Source: an uncultured Ruminococcus sp. (lineage in GTDB: Bacteria; Bacillota; Clostridia; Oscillospirales; Acutalibacteraceae). From it: DNA of 64,000 nucleotides. The notes under the pieces are model-generated. The model made no database searches, was not told the origin of the DNA, and saw nothing but the letters and a program-made list of their open reading frames with translations. A program made the translations under genes and the position numbers. Where the stretch lies: assembly GCA_900539465.1 (NCBI GenBank), contig UQCF01000013.1, positions 1 to 64,000 on the forward strand, in the 5' to 3' direction. Shown here piece by piece: positions 42,975 to 52,453 of the stretch (its first letter is position 1; every line of letters starts with the position of its first letter).

Positions 42975-43664
42975 TTAATCGTAAAGATAATCCTCCACAT
43001 TAAAATCGGCGTCAAAATCGTCCGCATGAACGTAGTCGTCCTCTTCGCCGGGTACATACGGCAGCTGACCTATGACCTCAAGCTTTTTGCCCTGACTCCA
43101 AAGCGAGGGAGTTATTCTCAATTCATATCCGCAGCCGCCCGGCACAGCCCACTCGTTCATGGGTGCTTCGGGAATACCGAAGAATGACAAAAGCGCGGTA
43201 AGCACTCCGCCGTGGGTGACTATGGCACAGTTTCGTGTGCCCGTTTTTATAAGGCCGTCAACTATTTTCACAAAGGATTCGGCAATTCTTTTGCTGAACT
43301 CTTCATTGCTCTCGCCGAAAGGAGCCGCAACACCTTTTTTGCCTGCAAGCCAGTCGGGGAATACGGGGTGGTCTTTGAGCTCTTCTGCCGTTTTGCCCTC
43401 AAACTCACCGAAATTATATTCTATAAGACCGTCTATCTCTATCGGAGCTGCATTTGGGTAAATGAGCTTTGCTGTTTCTTTGCATCTTAAAAGCGGACTC
43501 GAAAAAACTATGTCGGTGTGCGGATAATCGTAGTCCTCTTTCATCTTTTCAATCTGCGCCCTGCCCTCTTTTGAGAGCGGCTCGTCGGTGTGGCCGATAT
43601 ATTTCATTTGTTTGTTGCCGTCGGTCAGCCCGTGGCGCAAAAGGTATATATAATAAGACTTCAT
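42975..43664 (-). CDS. Histidine phosphatase superfamily protein
   Basis: 229 residues. YLLRHGLTDGN carries the RHG nucleophile, with VFSSPLLRCKETAKLIYP and AIVTHGGVLTALL as the other active-site blocks. Phosphoglycerate mutase-like, probably a phosphatase on small metabolites. It is between glgA and the propeller gene in the leftward run, with GGAGG before ATG. Confidence 0.9.
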   Translation of the reverse strand: MKSYYIYLLRHGLTDGNKQMKYIGHTDEPLSKEGRAQIEKMKEDYDYPHTDIVFSSPLLRCKETAKLIYPNAAPIEIDGLIEYNFGEFEGKTAEELKDHPVFPDWLAGKKGVAAPFGESNEEFSKRIAESFVKIVDGLIKTGTRNCAIVTHGGVLTALLSFFGIPEAPMNEWAVPGGCGYELRITPSLWSQGKKLEVIGQLPYVPGEEDDYVHADDFDADFNVEDYLYD

Positions 43665-43688
43665 TTAAATTTGCGTTCCTCCGAAAGA

Positions 43689-45119
43689 TTATGAGTTTTC
43701 TTTAATCAGTGCTTTATAAAGTCTGATGTATTCGTTTGCCGAGCGACCCCAGCTGAAGTCGCTGTTAAGAGCGCGCTGAACAAGAATGTGCCAGCCCTCT
43801 TTGTTTTTATAACCCTCGGTTGCGCGGCGAATGGTATAGAGCATTTCGTGAGCGTTATAGTTGGCAAAGGTGAAGCCGTTGCCCTCGCCGTCGCCGCTGT
43901 CTTTTATAGAATCCCTCAAGCCGCCGGTTTCTCTGACGACGGGAACAGAGCCGTATCTCAGTGCAACCATCTGCGAAAGTCCGCACGGCTCACTTTTTGA
44001 CGGCATAAGGAATATATCGCTGCCGGCATAAATTTTGTGAGCAAGCTCCGGTACAAAGCCTATCCACAAGCCGACCTTGCCGCGGTGACGCTCCGAAAGG
44101 CCTCTGAAAAAGTTTTCATACTGCCAGTCGCCGGAGCCGAGAATAACAAGCTGAACATCGTCGCTTGCAAGCAGCTCGTCCGCAACCTCTTTAACAAGGT
44201 CAAGCCCTTTGTGCGAAACAAGGCGCGTTACCATTGCGATAACAGGCACATCCTCTCTCTGCGGCAGACCCATAAGGTCTTGAAGCGCAAGCTTGTTTTC
44301 GACTTTGCCCGAGAAATCCTTTGCCGAATAATTCTTCCAAAGATAGGGGTCGGTTTCGGGGTTGTAATTCTGCGTGTCAATGCCGTTTAATATACCGCTG
44401 AGCTTATAGCGGCGGCTGTTAAGTATGGAATCAAGTCCGTGAGAATACCACGGGTCGAGAATTTCGTTTGCGTATGAGGGGCTGACGGTAGTTATACGGT
44501 TGGCGCACTCAATGCCGCCTTTCATAAAGTTTATGCAGCCGTCATATTCAAGCAGCGACTCATGCTCTTCGCCGAAGCCGAGAACGTCGCCCAAAATTTC
44601 TTTGCCGTAGACGCCCTGATACTGAATATTGTGAATTGTAAGTATTGTTTTTATGTTTTCATAGCCCGGTCTTTGTGCATACATTGTCGAATAATAAACC
44701 GGGGTCAAAGCGCACTGCCAATCGTTGCAGTGAATTATATCGGGCTTAAAGTCGATATAAGGAATCATCTCAAGTATTGCTCTTGAGAAAAAAGCAAAAC
44801 GCTCTGCGTCGTCATACTGACCGTAAATGGTGTCGCGCTTAAAATAATATTGATTATCAAGCAAGTAATAAATTACTCCGCCGGACTTTGCCTCAAAAAT
44901 TCCGCAATACTGTCTGCGCCATGCAACTGGCACAGAGATGTGCGTTATAAATTTCATGGTGTCTTTAAGTTCCTGCCGAATATTGTCATAAAGCGGCATA
45001 ACTACACGGCAACCTATGAGCCTTTTTCTCAATGCCTGCGGAAGCGAGCCTGCTACGTCGCCCAATCCGCCGCTTGCCATGAACGGCATTGCTTCACTTG
45101 CTGCGTATAAAACTTTCAT
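43689..45119 (-). CDS. glgA: Glycogen synthase GlgA
   Basis: 476 residues, GT5 family. N-terminal block MKVLYAASEAMPF then MASGGLGDVAGSLPQAL is the ADP-glucose site; the usual KxGGL lysine is replaced by Ala (ASGGL), a change seen in some Clostridia relatives as I recall it. C-terminal blocks: LVSHKGLDLVKEV, SKSEPCGLSQMVALRYG (E...E catalytic region) and VRETGGLRDSI. Transfers glucose from ADP-glucose to glycogen. It is the fifth gene of the leftward operon. Confidence 0.93.
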   Translation of the reverse strand: MKVLYAASEAMPFMASGGLGDVAGSLPQALRKRLIGCRVVMPLYDNIRQELKDTMKFITHISVPVAWRRQYCGIFEAKSGGVIYYLLDNQYYFKRDTIYGQYDDAERFAFFSRAILEMIPYIDFKPDIIHCNDWQCALTPVYYSTMYAQRPGYENIKTILTIHNIQYQGVYGKEILGDVLGFGEEHESLLEYDGCINFMKGGIECANRITTVSPSYANEILDPWYSHGLDSILNSRRYKLSGILNGIDTQNYNPETDPYLWKNYSAKDFSGKVENKLALQDLMGLPQREDVPVIAMVTRLVSHKGLDLVKEVADELLASDDVQLVILGSGDWQYENFFRGLSERHRGKVGLWIGFVPELAHKIYAGSDIFLMPSKSEPCGLSQMVALRYGSVPVVRETGGLRDSIKDSGDGEGNGFTFANYNAHEMLYTIRRATEGYKNKEGWHILVQRALNSDFSWGRSANEYIRLYKALIKENS

Positions 45120-45170
45120 TATAATCTTCCTTTCTTAAAAAGCCGCTGTTCGCCGCCGGTGTTGTTTGTT

Positions 45171-46262
45171 TCACATAGGGAAATTGCCGTTGAGCTTATT
45201 TGCGGGGTCTATATCTTTTTTGTGTTCTTCAATCAGGTCTTTTACCGATTTTTCGCTGACCTGCTTTTTATCTTTTAAAATTTTATCAAAATTCGTGTGT
45301 CCGCTTTCGGAGTAGAGCTGTTTTTTTGCCATGTCCTGCATGGCTTTTTTGCCGTGCTCAATATCCGTGGATTTTTCGTCTATATCTGCCCGCGGGGCAT
45401 ATGCGCCGCCGAACTTGTCTAAATCCAGCGGAACAACGGGCATAAAAATGTCGTCATCAAGAGGCGAGTGCCCTTTAACTTCGCTGAATCCCGTCAGCAT
45501 ATCCTCGGCCTCACTGCCGTTTTTTTCTATGTTGACGGGTATGAACTTGTCGTCCGCCAAAATATTTGTTGACGATATTTTTTGCTTGCCCTCACCCAAA
45601 GAGTCCACATTTTCGTCTTCTACTATCGGGTGATAAAATCCGCCCGTTGGGGTTTTTACCTTGACGCTGCTTTTGCCCTCTCTGATGCTTGTAAGCGATT
45701 CAAAATCAACAACATACTGCTCCCAAAAAGGGTCTGTGGCTTTTAGCGGTTTACTCTCCATATTCTCGGGTGCCCATGCGCTCAGATTATCCATGCCGAG
45801 AACAATGTTGTCAAGGTCTTTGTAACGCCTGAATTTTACTCTGCCCTGTTTTCTCACAACGTCAATTCTCTTTTTAAACTCACGGCTTATCGCAAAAGCC
45901 ATAACCGTCCAGCCGATTATCGCCATGAACATAAACAAAAGAGAAAATCTGCACGCCTGAATCAAATCTATCTTTGCGAGTTTTACAAGCAAAAGAGAAA
46001 TCCCTTCTGCGCCTATCAAAGAAAATAAAGAGAATATCTCACAATAAGTGCAGACAGCCGTGTGTATATCCGTGCTGTTGCGCGGCACGCCCCTGAACCT
46101 TAAAAAGAAGCTCTGAAAGCGCGAAAGATGTATCCTTTTCATAACGAGCCTGAGCCGCTTATCGTAATACCAGCCGAAAATATAATAAAGCAAAAATGTT
46201 ACGAAATAGCCAAAGGTCAAAATAAGGATATAGCTTAGAAGCAGCGCGTTGTAATAAGACAT
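45171..46262 (-). CDS. Unrecognised membrane protein within the glycogen operon
   Basis: 363 residues with no family I can name. Four hydrophobic helices: about 8-32, 70-95, 103-128 and possibly one more, leaving the long C-terminal ~220 residues in one compartment. That tail is hydrophilic, Lys/Glu/Asp-rich and low-complexity (KLKDKKQVSEKSVKDLIEEH-like), so likely cytosolic and disordered. It sits between glgD and glgA with 30 and 51 bp gaps, same strand, and its ATG follows GGGGGAATTTTAA. Position suggests a role with glycogen particles or the GlgA/GlgCD enzymes (inference). Confidence 0.72.
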   Translation of the reverse strand: MSYYNALLLSYILILTFGYFVTFLLYYIFGWYYDKRLRLVMKRIHLSRFQSFFLRFRGVPRNSTDIHTAVCTYCEIFSLFSLIGAEGISLLLVKLAKIDLIQACRFSLLFMFMAIIGWTVMAFAISREFKKRIDVVRKQGRVKFRRYKDLDNIVLGMDNLSAWAPENMESKPLKATDPFWEQYVVDFESLTSIREGKSSVKVKTPTGGFYHPIVEDENVDSLGEGKQKISSTNILADDKFIPVNIEKNGSEAEDMLTGFSEVKGHSPLDDDIFMPVVPLDLDKFGGAYAPRADIDEKSTDIEHGKKAMQDMAKKQLYSESGHTNFDKILKDKKQVSEKSVKDLIEEHKKDIDPANKLNGNFPM

Positions 46263-46292
46263 TTAAAATTCCCCCGAAGTCGGAACACTTTT

Positions 46293-47405
46293 TTATATAA
46301 CTATTCTCTTGCCTATGAACAGCGGATAAGCCTCATCGCCTGCAAGAGTTTTTTGCGGCTTTATGACAACCTCTTTGTCGGCTATAACGCAGTTTATATG
46401 TACGCCGTCGCTGATATAGGTGTTGTTCATAAGTATGCAGTCTTTGACAACCGCGCCCTTGCCGATGTGAACGCCGTGCGAGAGCACGCAGTTTTCCACG
46501 CTGCCCTCAATAACGCAGCCGTCCGTCACAAGCGAGTTTTTAACAGATGAGCCGAGTCCGTATATTGCCGGGACTTCGTCTCTTACCTTTGTATAAATCG
46601 GGCGGTCTTTTGCAAAAAGCGCCTTTCTGTTATCTCTTGAAAGAAGAGACATATTCACGTCAAAATAGCTCTTGAGGCCGTCGAGCACGCGAACGTATCC
46701 GCCGCACTCATAGCCGTAGATTTTAAGCTGCGAGAGGTTGTTGATTATAAAGTTGCGCTCATAATCAAAAACGCCGAGGCGCATTGCGTCGTTCACGATT
46801 CTCTCAAGCAAAGCTTTTCTCATAAAATAAATATTCATAGAGAAATTGACGTCTTCGCTTTGCGGAATAATTTCGGCGCCCGTAATTCTGCCGTCCTCCG
46901 CCGTCTCAAAGCCCAGCCAGTTCGGAAGATTTGGCGAAGTTCCCTTTGCATATGCGACGGTAATATCCGCATTGTTTTTTTGGTGGAAGTCGAAAAGCTT
47001 TTCGAGCTCAAGGCTGCAAATCACGTTGCAATCGGTCAAAAGCACATATTCCTCGTCGCAGTGGCGGATAAAATCCATCGCGCCTGCGAGTGCTTCCATT
47101 CTTGTGGTGTGCATACCTGCGCCTGCGGTGTTAAAAGGCGGAATGAGATAAATTCCTCCGTTCTTTCTCGAAAGATCCCACGAACGTCCCGAGCCGATAT
47201 GGTCCATAAGTGACTGATAGTTGCTCTTGGGGATAACGCCTACCTTGCCCATGCCGCACTCAACCATTGCCGAAAGCGGAAAATCTATGAGCCTGTATCT
47301 GCCGCCGAAAGGAACGGAACCCATTGAGCGCAGAGCCGTAAGCTCACTCATATAGCTGTCATAAACATTGGGGAATATAATTCCTACTACATTATTGCCT
47401 CTCAT
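46293..47405 (-). CDS. glgD: GlgD subunit of glucose-1-phosphate adenylyltransferase
   Basis: 370 residues. Homologous to GlgC but lacks the GGxGTRL triphosphate loop (here NVVGIIFPNVYDSYMSELTAL), as GlgD does in Firmicutes. It keeps GGRYRLIDFPLSAMVECGM and a C-terminal left-handed helix. It pairs with GlgC to form a more active heterotetramer. Its ATG overlaps the glgC stop by one base (TAATG), so translation is coupled. Confidence 0.92.
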   Translation of the reverse strand: MRGNNVVGIIFPNVYDSYMSELTALRSMGSVPFGGRYRLIDFPLSAMVECGMGKVGVIPKSNYQSLMDHIGSGRSWDLSRKNGGIYLIPPFNTAGAGMHTTRMEALAGAMDFIRHCDEEYVLLTDCNVICSLELEKLFDFHQKNNADITVAYAKGTSPNLPNWLGFETAEDGRITGAEIIPQSEDVNFSMNIYFMRKALLERIVNDAMRLGVFDYERNFIINNLSQLKIYGYECGGYVRVLDGLKSYFDVNMSLLSRDNRKALFAKDRPIYTKVRDEVPAIYGLGSSVKNSLVTDGCVIEGSVENCVLSHGVHIGKGAVVKDCILMNNTYISDGVHINCVIADKEVVIKPQKTLAGDEAYPLFIGKRIVI

Positions 47406-48619
47406 TATTCTGCCCCCTTTACGTCTTCGCCGGCCATTTGCTTCGGCAGCACCTTTGCGCCTGCGCCTACGGTTACGCCTGCGCCTACAACCGCAACGCC
47501 CCAGTCGTCAAGATTATCCATATCCTCGGGTCTTTGACCCACTACCGCGCCCGGCTCAATAACCGCGCCCTCGGCAACTATGGCATACTGAACAACCGCG
47601 CCCTTTTTGATAACGGTGTTGGGCATGATTATCGAATCTCTGACGACCGCGCCCTCTTCAACCGTTACATCGGAGAAGAGCACCGAAAAATCTATATTGC
47701 CGCATACGTCGCAGCCCTCTGTAATCATAGAGTTCTGCACCGATGCGCTCTCTGACACATAGTGCGGAGTAGAAGAGGTGTTTTTGGAATAAATCTTCCA
47801 CGAAGTGTCGGTGAGGTCAAGGTCAACCTTGGGATTTAACAGGTCGAGGTTCGCCTCCCACAGGCTGTCTATCGTGCCGACATCTTTCCAGTATCCGTCA
47901 AAGGGATAGGCAAAAAGTCTTTCGCCTGCCTCGTGCATTGCGGGGATAAGGTCGTGACCGAAGTCGTTGCTTGAGTTCGGGTTTGCCTCATCGTCAAGCA
48001 GATACTGCCTGAGCTTTTTCCAAGTGAACATATAAACACCCATAGACGCCTTGTTGCTCTTGGGGTTTTTGGGCTTTTCTTCAAATGCGGTTATCGCGCC
48101 GTCGTCGTCCACAAACATAAGTCCGAAGCGCGACGCCTCCTCCCACGGAACCTCAAGCATGGCAATGGTGCAATCTGCGTTTTTCTCTTTGTGATAGGTG
48201 AGCATATCGGAATAATCCATTTTATAAATATGGTCGCCCGAGAGAATAACGACATATTCGGGGTCGTATCTGTCAATAAAGTTTATGTTTTGATAAATTG
48301 CGTTTGCGGTGTTTTTATACCACTCCGTTCCCTCTATCTGCTGATAGGGTGAGAGAATGTGCACTCCTCCGTCCGCTCTGTCAAGATCCCACGCGTGGCC
48401 GTTGCCGATATAATCGTTAAGCTCAAGCGGCTGATACTGCGTGAGCACGCCGACAGTGTATATGCCGGAGTTCACACAGTTTGAAAGAGGGAAATCAATA
48501 ATACGGTACTTTCCGCCGTAGGGTACGGCAGGCTTTGCAATGTTTTTTGTGAGTATTCCGAGTCTGCTGCCTTGACCGCCTGCAAGGAGCATCGCAATAC
48601 ATTCATGCTTACGGGACAT
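47405..48619 (-). CDS. glgC: Glucose-1-phosphate adenylyltransferase GlgC
   Basis: 404 residues. The triphosphate loop LLAGGQGSRLGILT and KPAVPYGGKYRIIDFPLSN are intact, with FEEKPKNP sugar-phosphate site and a C-terminal beta-helix of hexapeptide repeats. Makes ADP-glucose from ATP and glucose-1-phosphate, the committed step of glycogen synthesis. It follows glgB by 41 bp. Confidence 0.95.
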   Translation of the reverse strand: MSRKHECIAMLLAGGQGSRLGILTKNIAKPAVPYGGKYRIIDFPLSNCVNSGIYTVGVLTQYQPLELNDYIGNGHAWDLDRADGGVHILSPYQQIEGTEWYKNTANAIYQNINFIDRYDPEYVVILSGDHIYKMDYSDMLTYHKEKNADCTIAMLEVPWEEASRFGLMFVDDDGAITAFEEKPKNPKSNKASMGVYMFTWKKLRQYLLDDEANPNSSNDFGHDLIPAMHEAGERLFAYPFDGYWKDVGTIDSLWEANLDLLNPKVDLDLTDTSWKIYSKNTSSTPHYVSESASVQNSMITEGCDVCGNIDFSVLFSDVTVEEGAVVRDSIIMPNTVIKKGAVVQYAIVAEGAVIEPGAVVGQRPEDMDNLDDWGVAVVGAGVTVGAGAKVLPKQMAGEDVKGAE

Positions 48620-48659
48620 TGTTCTAAATCCTCCTTCTTTTTATCATGACGGCAACAGA

Positions 48660-50606
48660 TTATTTTTTGCCGCCTTTGTTTGCCGAGGGCTTTTTGCCCC
48701 CTGCTTTTCTTGTTGGGTTTTTCTTTTTGCATTTTAAATACAGAGCGCCGAGGCCGGGCAAATCCAGCTCAATGCTGTTTTGCTGTGAGTGCATCGGGAT
48801 TTTTTCGCTCTTTATAACGCCGTGCGAACCGCCGCCGCTGCCGCCGAAGCACTCGTCGTCGGAGTTCAGCAGCACCTCATAAGTGCCGGCAAAGGGAACG
48901 CCGATTCGGTAATTCTCACGTCTGACGGGGGTAAAGTTGCACACTGCGATTATTTCTTTTTGGTCTTTATCCTTGCGCCTAAAGGCTATTACGGAGTTTG
49001 AGTTGTCGTCGCTGACTATCCACTCAAAGCCCTCCCACGAAAAATCGTTTTGCCAAAGCGCGGGCGTTTTTTTATAAAATTCGTTGAGCGTTTTTACAAA
49101 GGACTTTAACTGTCTGTGCTTTTCATAATCGAGCAAAAGCCAGTCAAGCCCCTGTTCGTAGTTCCACTCGATAAACTGACCGAACTCCGTACCCATAAAG
49201 GTGAGCTTCTTGCCGGGGTGAGCCATCAGGTAGCAGAAGAACGACCTCACGGAGGCAAACTTTTCTTCATAAGAGCCGGGCATTTTGTTTATCAGCGAGC
49301 ATTTGCCGTGAACCACCTCGTCATGAGAGATGGGTAAAATGAAGTTTTCGGAAAATGCGTAGAAAAATGAGAACGTAAGATTTTTATGATTAAACTTTCT
49401 GAAATATCCGTCCAAAGAAAAATATTTAAGGCAGTCGTTCATCCAGCCCATGTTCCATTTAAAGTTAAAGCCGAGTCCGCCGTCGCAAACAGGCTTTGAA
49501 ACCATGGGCCATGCCGTGCTTTCTTCGGCAATCATCAAGATGTCGCCATGCTCGGTGAAAAGAACGGTGTTTAATTTTTTGATAAAATCTATCGCCTCAA
49601 GGTTTTCGTTGGAGCCGTATTTGTTGGCGACCCACTGACCGTCCTCTCTGCCGTAGTCAAGATAAAGCATAGAGGCGACCGCGTCAACGCGCAGACCGTC
49701 TACGTGATATTTTTCTATCCAGAAAAGCGCGGACGACATCAAAAAGCTTCTGACCTCGTTTTTGCCGTAGTCAAACACCTTTGTGCCCCATTGCAGGTGC
49801 TCGCCCTTGCGAATGTCCTCATATTCGTAGCACGGCTCGCCGTCAAACTCATAAAGACCGTGCGCGTCTTTGGGGAAGTGCGCCGGCACCCAGTCTAAAA
49901 TAACGCCTATGCCGTTTTGATGAAATTTGTTTATGAGATACATGAGATCCTTCGGCTCGCCGTAGCGCGAGGTGGGGGCAAAATAACCCGTGACCTGATA
50001 GCCCCATGAGCCGTCATAAGGATATTCGCCGAGCGGCAAAAACTCAACGTGGGTGTAGCCCATGTCTTTAACGTAATCACACAGCGAATCCGCAAGCTCG
50101 CGGTATGAGTAAAAGCTGCCGTCGCCGTGCCTTTTCCATGACCCGGCGTGAACCTCATAAATATTCATCGGTCTGTCATATGCGGGCTTCGCTTTTCTCT
50201 CTTTGAGCCATGCGGAGTCGCTCCACTCGAAGCCGTCAAGCTCATAAAACTTTGAAGCGGTGGCAGGTCTTGTCTCTGCGTGAAAAGAGTAGGGGTCGGC
50301 TTTCATTATAAGTCTGCCGTCGCGCGAAAGAACGGAGTATTTGTAAATATCAAACTGTTTTATTCCGTCCGCAAAGCCCTCCCATATTCCGCCGTCGGTA
50401 ATTTTTTTCATGGGATTTTTTTGTGCGTCCCAGCCGTTAAAGTCGCCGACAACGCTCACGCTCTCGGCATGAGGCGCCCAGGTGCGAAACACAACCCTGC
50501 CGTCATCACAGCGGTGCGCGCCGAGGAAGTCATGGGTCTTTGCGTTTGAGCCCTGATGAAACAAAAACACCGGGGTCTCATAGCTTTTTGGCAATTTTTT
50601 CTGCAT
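48660..50606 (-). CDS. glgB: 1,4-alpha-glucan branching enzyme GlgB
   Basis: 648 residues from the ATG at 50606 (AGGAAGGA ten bases away; a GTG three codons earlier overlaps it). N-terminal CBM48 (about 30-120), GH13 core with DGLRVDAVASMLYLD (nucleophile Asp), LMIAEESTAWP (acid/base Glu), and the LPISHDEVVHGK block. The C-terminal ~35 residues are Lys/Gly-rich. Introduces alpha-1,6 branches into glycogen. It is the first gene of the operon, with its own promoter. Confidence 0.95.
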   Translation of the reverse strand: MQKKLPKSYETPVFLFHQGSNAKTHDFLGAHRCDDGRVVFRTWAPHAESVSVVGDFNGWDAQKNPMKKITDGGIWEGFADGIKQFDIYKYSVLSRDGRLIMKADPYSFHAETRPATASKFYELDGFEWSDSAWLKERKAKPAYDRPMNIYEVHAGSWKRHGDGSFYSYRELADSLCDYVKDMGYTHVEFLPLGEYPYDGSWGYQVTGYFAPTSRYGEPKDLMYLINKFHQNGIGVILDWVPAHFPKDAHGLYEFDGEPCYEYEDIRKGEHLQWGTKVFDYGKNEVRSFLMSSALFWIEKYHVDGLRVDAVASMLYLDYGREDGQWVANKYGSNENLEAIDFIKKLNTVLFTEHGDILMIAEESTAWPMVSKPVCDGGLGFNFKWNMGWMNDCLKYFSLDGYFRKFNHKNLTFSFFYAFSENFILPISHDEVVHGKCSLINKMPGSYEEKFASVRSFFCYLMAHPGKKLTFMGTEFGQFIEWNYEQGLDWLLLDYEKHRQLKSFVKTLNEFYKKTPALWQNDFSWEGFEWIVSDDNSNSVIAFRRKDKDQKEIIAVCNFTPVRRENYRIGVPFAGTYEVLLNSDDECFGGSGGGSHGVIKSEKIPMHSQQNSIELDLPGLGALYLKCKKKNPTRKAGGKKPSANKGGKK

Positions 50607-50648
50607 TTTATGCACGTCCTTCCTCAGTAATATTGTTATTCAGCATAT

Positions 50649-50677
50649 ATTATAGCAAAAGATTTCTGAATATTCAA
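50649..50677 (-). promoter_or_regulatory. Promoter of the glycogen operon (glgB)
   Basis: On the minus strand TTGAAT (50677-50672), 17-bp spacer, TATAAT (50654-50649). Confidence 0.72.
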
Positions 50678-50786
50678 TAGTTTTTGACTATTATATTCAA
50701 AAAATACAGTGACCTGCCTTGCCATCTTTGTATAGTTTGTTACAAAAAAGCTCTTTTTTCTCACATTGCCGCAAAATGCCGCGGTG
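50678..50786. other. Intergenic stretch between glgB and the XRE promoter
   Basis: AT-rich; includes runs of A and T and no open frame or RNA motif I recognise. Confidence 0.35.
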
Positions 50787-50815
50787 TTGACAAATCAGGC
50801 AGAGAAAAATATGAT
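50787..50815 (+). promoter_or_regulatory. Promoter of the XRE membrane regulator
   Basis: TTGACA at 50787-50792, 17-bp spacer, TATGAT at 50810-50815. The predicted start is near 50822. Confidence 0.65.
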
Positions 50816-50835
50816 AATAAGCGAAAAAAGTACTT

Positions 50836-50852
50836 GTCAACCGACGGTTGAC
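50836..50852. promoter_or_regulatory. Perfect 17-bp palindrome, probable operator
   Basis: GTCAACCG-A-CGGTTGAC, with both 8-base arms exact. It lies about 14 bp downstream of the predicted transcription start and 83 bp before the XRE gene, so a bound repressor could block elongation. Confidence 0.6.
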
Positions 50853-50934
50853 CGAAGTTCAAGCCTAAGTATGCAGACTTTTTTAAAAAGCCGTGATAAA
50901 ATTTTTAAAACTTATATAAAGCGGAGGATTTAAA

Positions 50935-52332
50935 ATGACGCTTTGCGAAAAATTATATGAACTCAGAAAGAAAAACTCTCTCACGCAGGAGGAATTCGGC
51001 GAAAGAATGGGCGTATCGCGACAGGCGGTTTCTAAGTGGGAGACCGGCACGGCGATGCCGGACACGGATAAGCTTATTCAAATTGCGAAATTTTATAACA
51101 TCACTCTCGACAGTCTTTTGAACGATGAGGCAGACACAGCACCTCAAAAAGAGGAAGTGAAATCTGCCGAAAGCACGAAAACCGCCAAAGCAGTCTTGGG
51201 GACGTGCGTGATGACTTTATCTGTCATTTTCGGTGCGGTGTTTGCGCTCGGCGCGGCATTTTTAAAAAGTAAAAATGCCGAGTTCACCTTTGACATAACG
51301 GTTTATATTGCCGCAGCTGTTCTCATTGCAATGTTTTTCGGCGGAATGTTTCTTATTATGAAAAAGAAAGGCCGTGCCGTTCTGATTGCAAAGACCGCCG
51401 CGATACTCATTGTGCTGACCGCACTGCTTGCAGGCGTTATTGCACAAATCCAAAGCGGCAAAACCTATTCTCTTTCACCGGATAAAAATTATCTTCTTGT
51501 TCTAAAAACAGACAAAAACGGGCAAACAGACCTATACCGCACATACTATGCTTTTGTTTGCAGGCAAAAGACGCAGTTCCCATACACCGTGGCAAAAAAG
51601 CCGAAGCTTCAGTGGCTCACAGACGACATATGTGCTGTCACATACCTTTCGCAGGACGGTAAAACGCACCAGTATGTTGCAACTTACGGCAACCGCGGCA
51701 GTGCAATATCTTATGATGACCCGCGCAGTGCAATCTACGGCGAATGGACGGCAGAGGGTGAGAACACGCCCGGGTGGGCGCTCACGGCAAACAGCGAGGG
51801 TATAAAGCTCGTCGGTGGAAATTACAGCCATGTTTTTTCTTACAGCGACTGCATACCGTTCGGCACTTCGGCTGTGGTTCTTTGCGTAAGAGGCTACCCG
51901 AAGTGGACGGTCTGCATAGAGGAGCAGGCAAATGAAATCAGCGTTTGCAAGGTGGATACAGACAAAACCGCACCGTTGAAATTTATAAAAACAAGCGATA
52001 ATGCCGAAACTGCGGAGCCGGATACTTCCGAAGAATACGACGGTGAACAAATCGAAAAGAATACTGCCGAATTTGCAAAAGAAATCTACGAGCAAAAACT
52101 CAAACCGGAGGGATTTTCTTATGAAGAAAATTATGATGCACGCGGACATTTAAGAGCAGACCTCGGCAATAAAACAGACGAAAACGGTAACGAGTATTCT
52201 TATTATCTGAGTATTTATAAAATTGACGGCAGCAAATATATTTACAATCTTTTAAAAGCGTCAAGCGGAACCTATGACACCGAAACGCTGAAAAGCTTTT
52301 GCTTTGACGCACAAACAAATCAAATTTCTTAA
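50935..52332 (+). CDS. XRE-family regulator with membrane helices and C-terminal domain
   Basis: 465 residues. N-terminal HTH (about 6-62): LTQEEFGERMGVSRQAVSKW and ETGTAMPDTDKLIQIAKFY. Three hydrophobic helices follow, near 82-108, 118-139 and 148-170. The C-terminal ~290 residues lie beyond the third helix and resemble no family I know, with repeated Trp/Tyr/Gly-rich beta-type segments. This arrangement fits a membrane-bound sensor that regulates DNA at the membrane. ATG follows GGAGGATTTAAA. The upstream palindrome is a likely autoregulatory site. Confidence 0.82.
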   Translation: MTLCEKLYELRKKNSLTQEEFGERMGVSRQAVSKWETGTAMPDTDKLIQIAKFYNITLDSLLNDEADTAPQKEEVKSAESTKTAKAVLGTCVMTLSVIFGAVFALGAAFLKSKNAEFTFDITVYIAAAVLIAMFFGGMFLIMKKKGRAVLIAKTAAILIVLTALLAGVIAQIQSGKTYSLSPDKNYLLVLKTDKNGQTDLYRTYYAFVCRQKTQFPYTVAKKPKLQWLTDDICAVTYLSQDGKTHQYVATYGNRGSAISYDDPRSAIYGEWTAEGENTPGWALTANSEGIKLVGGNYSHVFSYSDCIPFGTSAVVLCVRGYPKWTVCIEEQANEISVCKVDTDKTAPLKFIKTSDNAETAEPDTSEEYDGEQIEKNTAEFAKEIYEQKLKPEGFSYEENYDARGHLRADLGNKTDENGNEYSYYLSIYKIDGSKYIYNLLKASSGTYDTETLKSFCFDAQTNQIS

Positions 52333-52369
52333 AAACACTGCATACAATAATTTTACGATTATATAATAC

Positions 52370-52398
52370 TTGATTTTTTACCGTTTTTAAGCTATAAT
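52370..52398 (+). promoter_or_regulatory. Promoter for the UDP-glucose dehydrogenase-like gene
   Basis: TTGATT at 52370-52375, 17-bp spacer, TATAAT at 52393-52398. Confidence 0.65.
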
Positions 52399-52453
52399 TT
52401 TTCTAATATGAGTGAACGAGGGGGAAACCTCTCTTTGTATTAGGAGGAATAAG

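Noticed and set aside
47368..47562. Pro/Arg/Leu-rich small frame opposite the end of glgC.
   Set aside because: It mirrors the hexapeptide repeats of GlgC and has no independent support.
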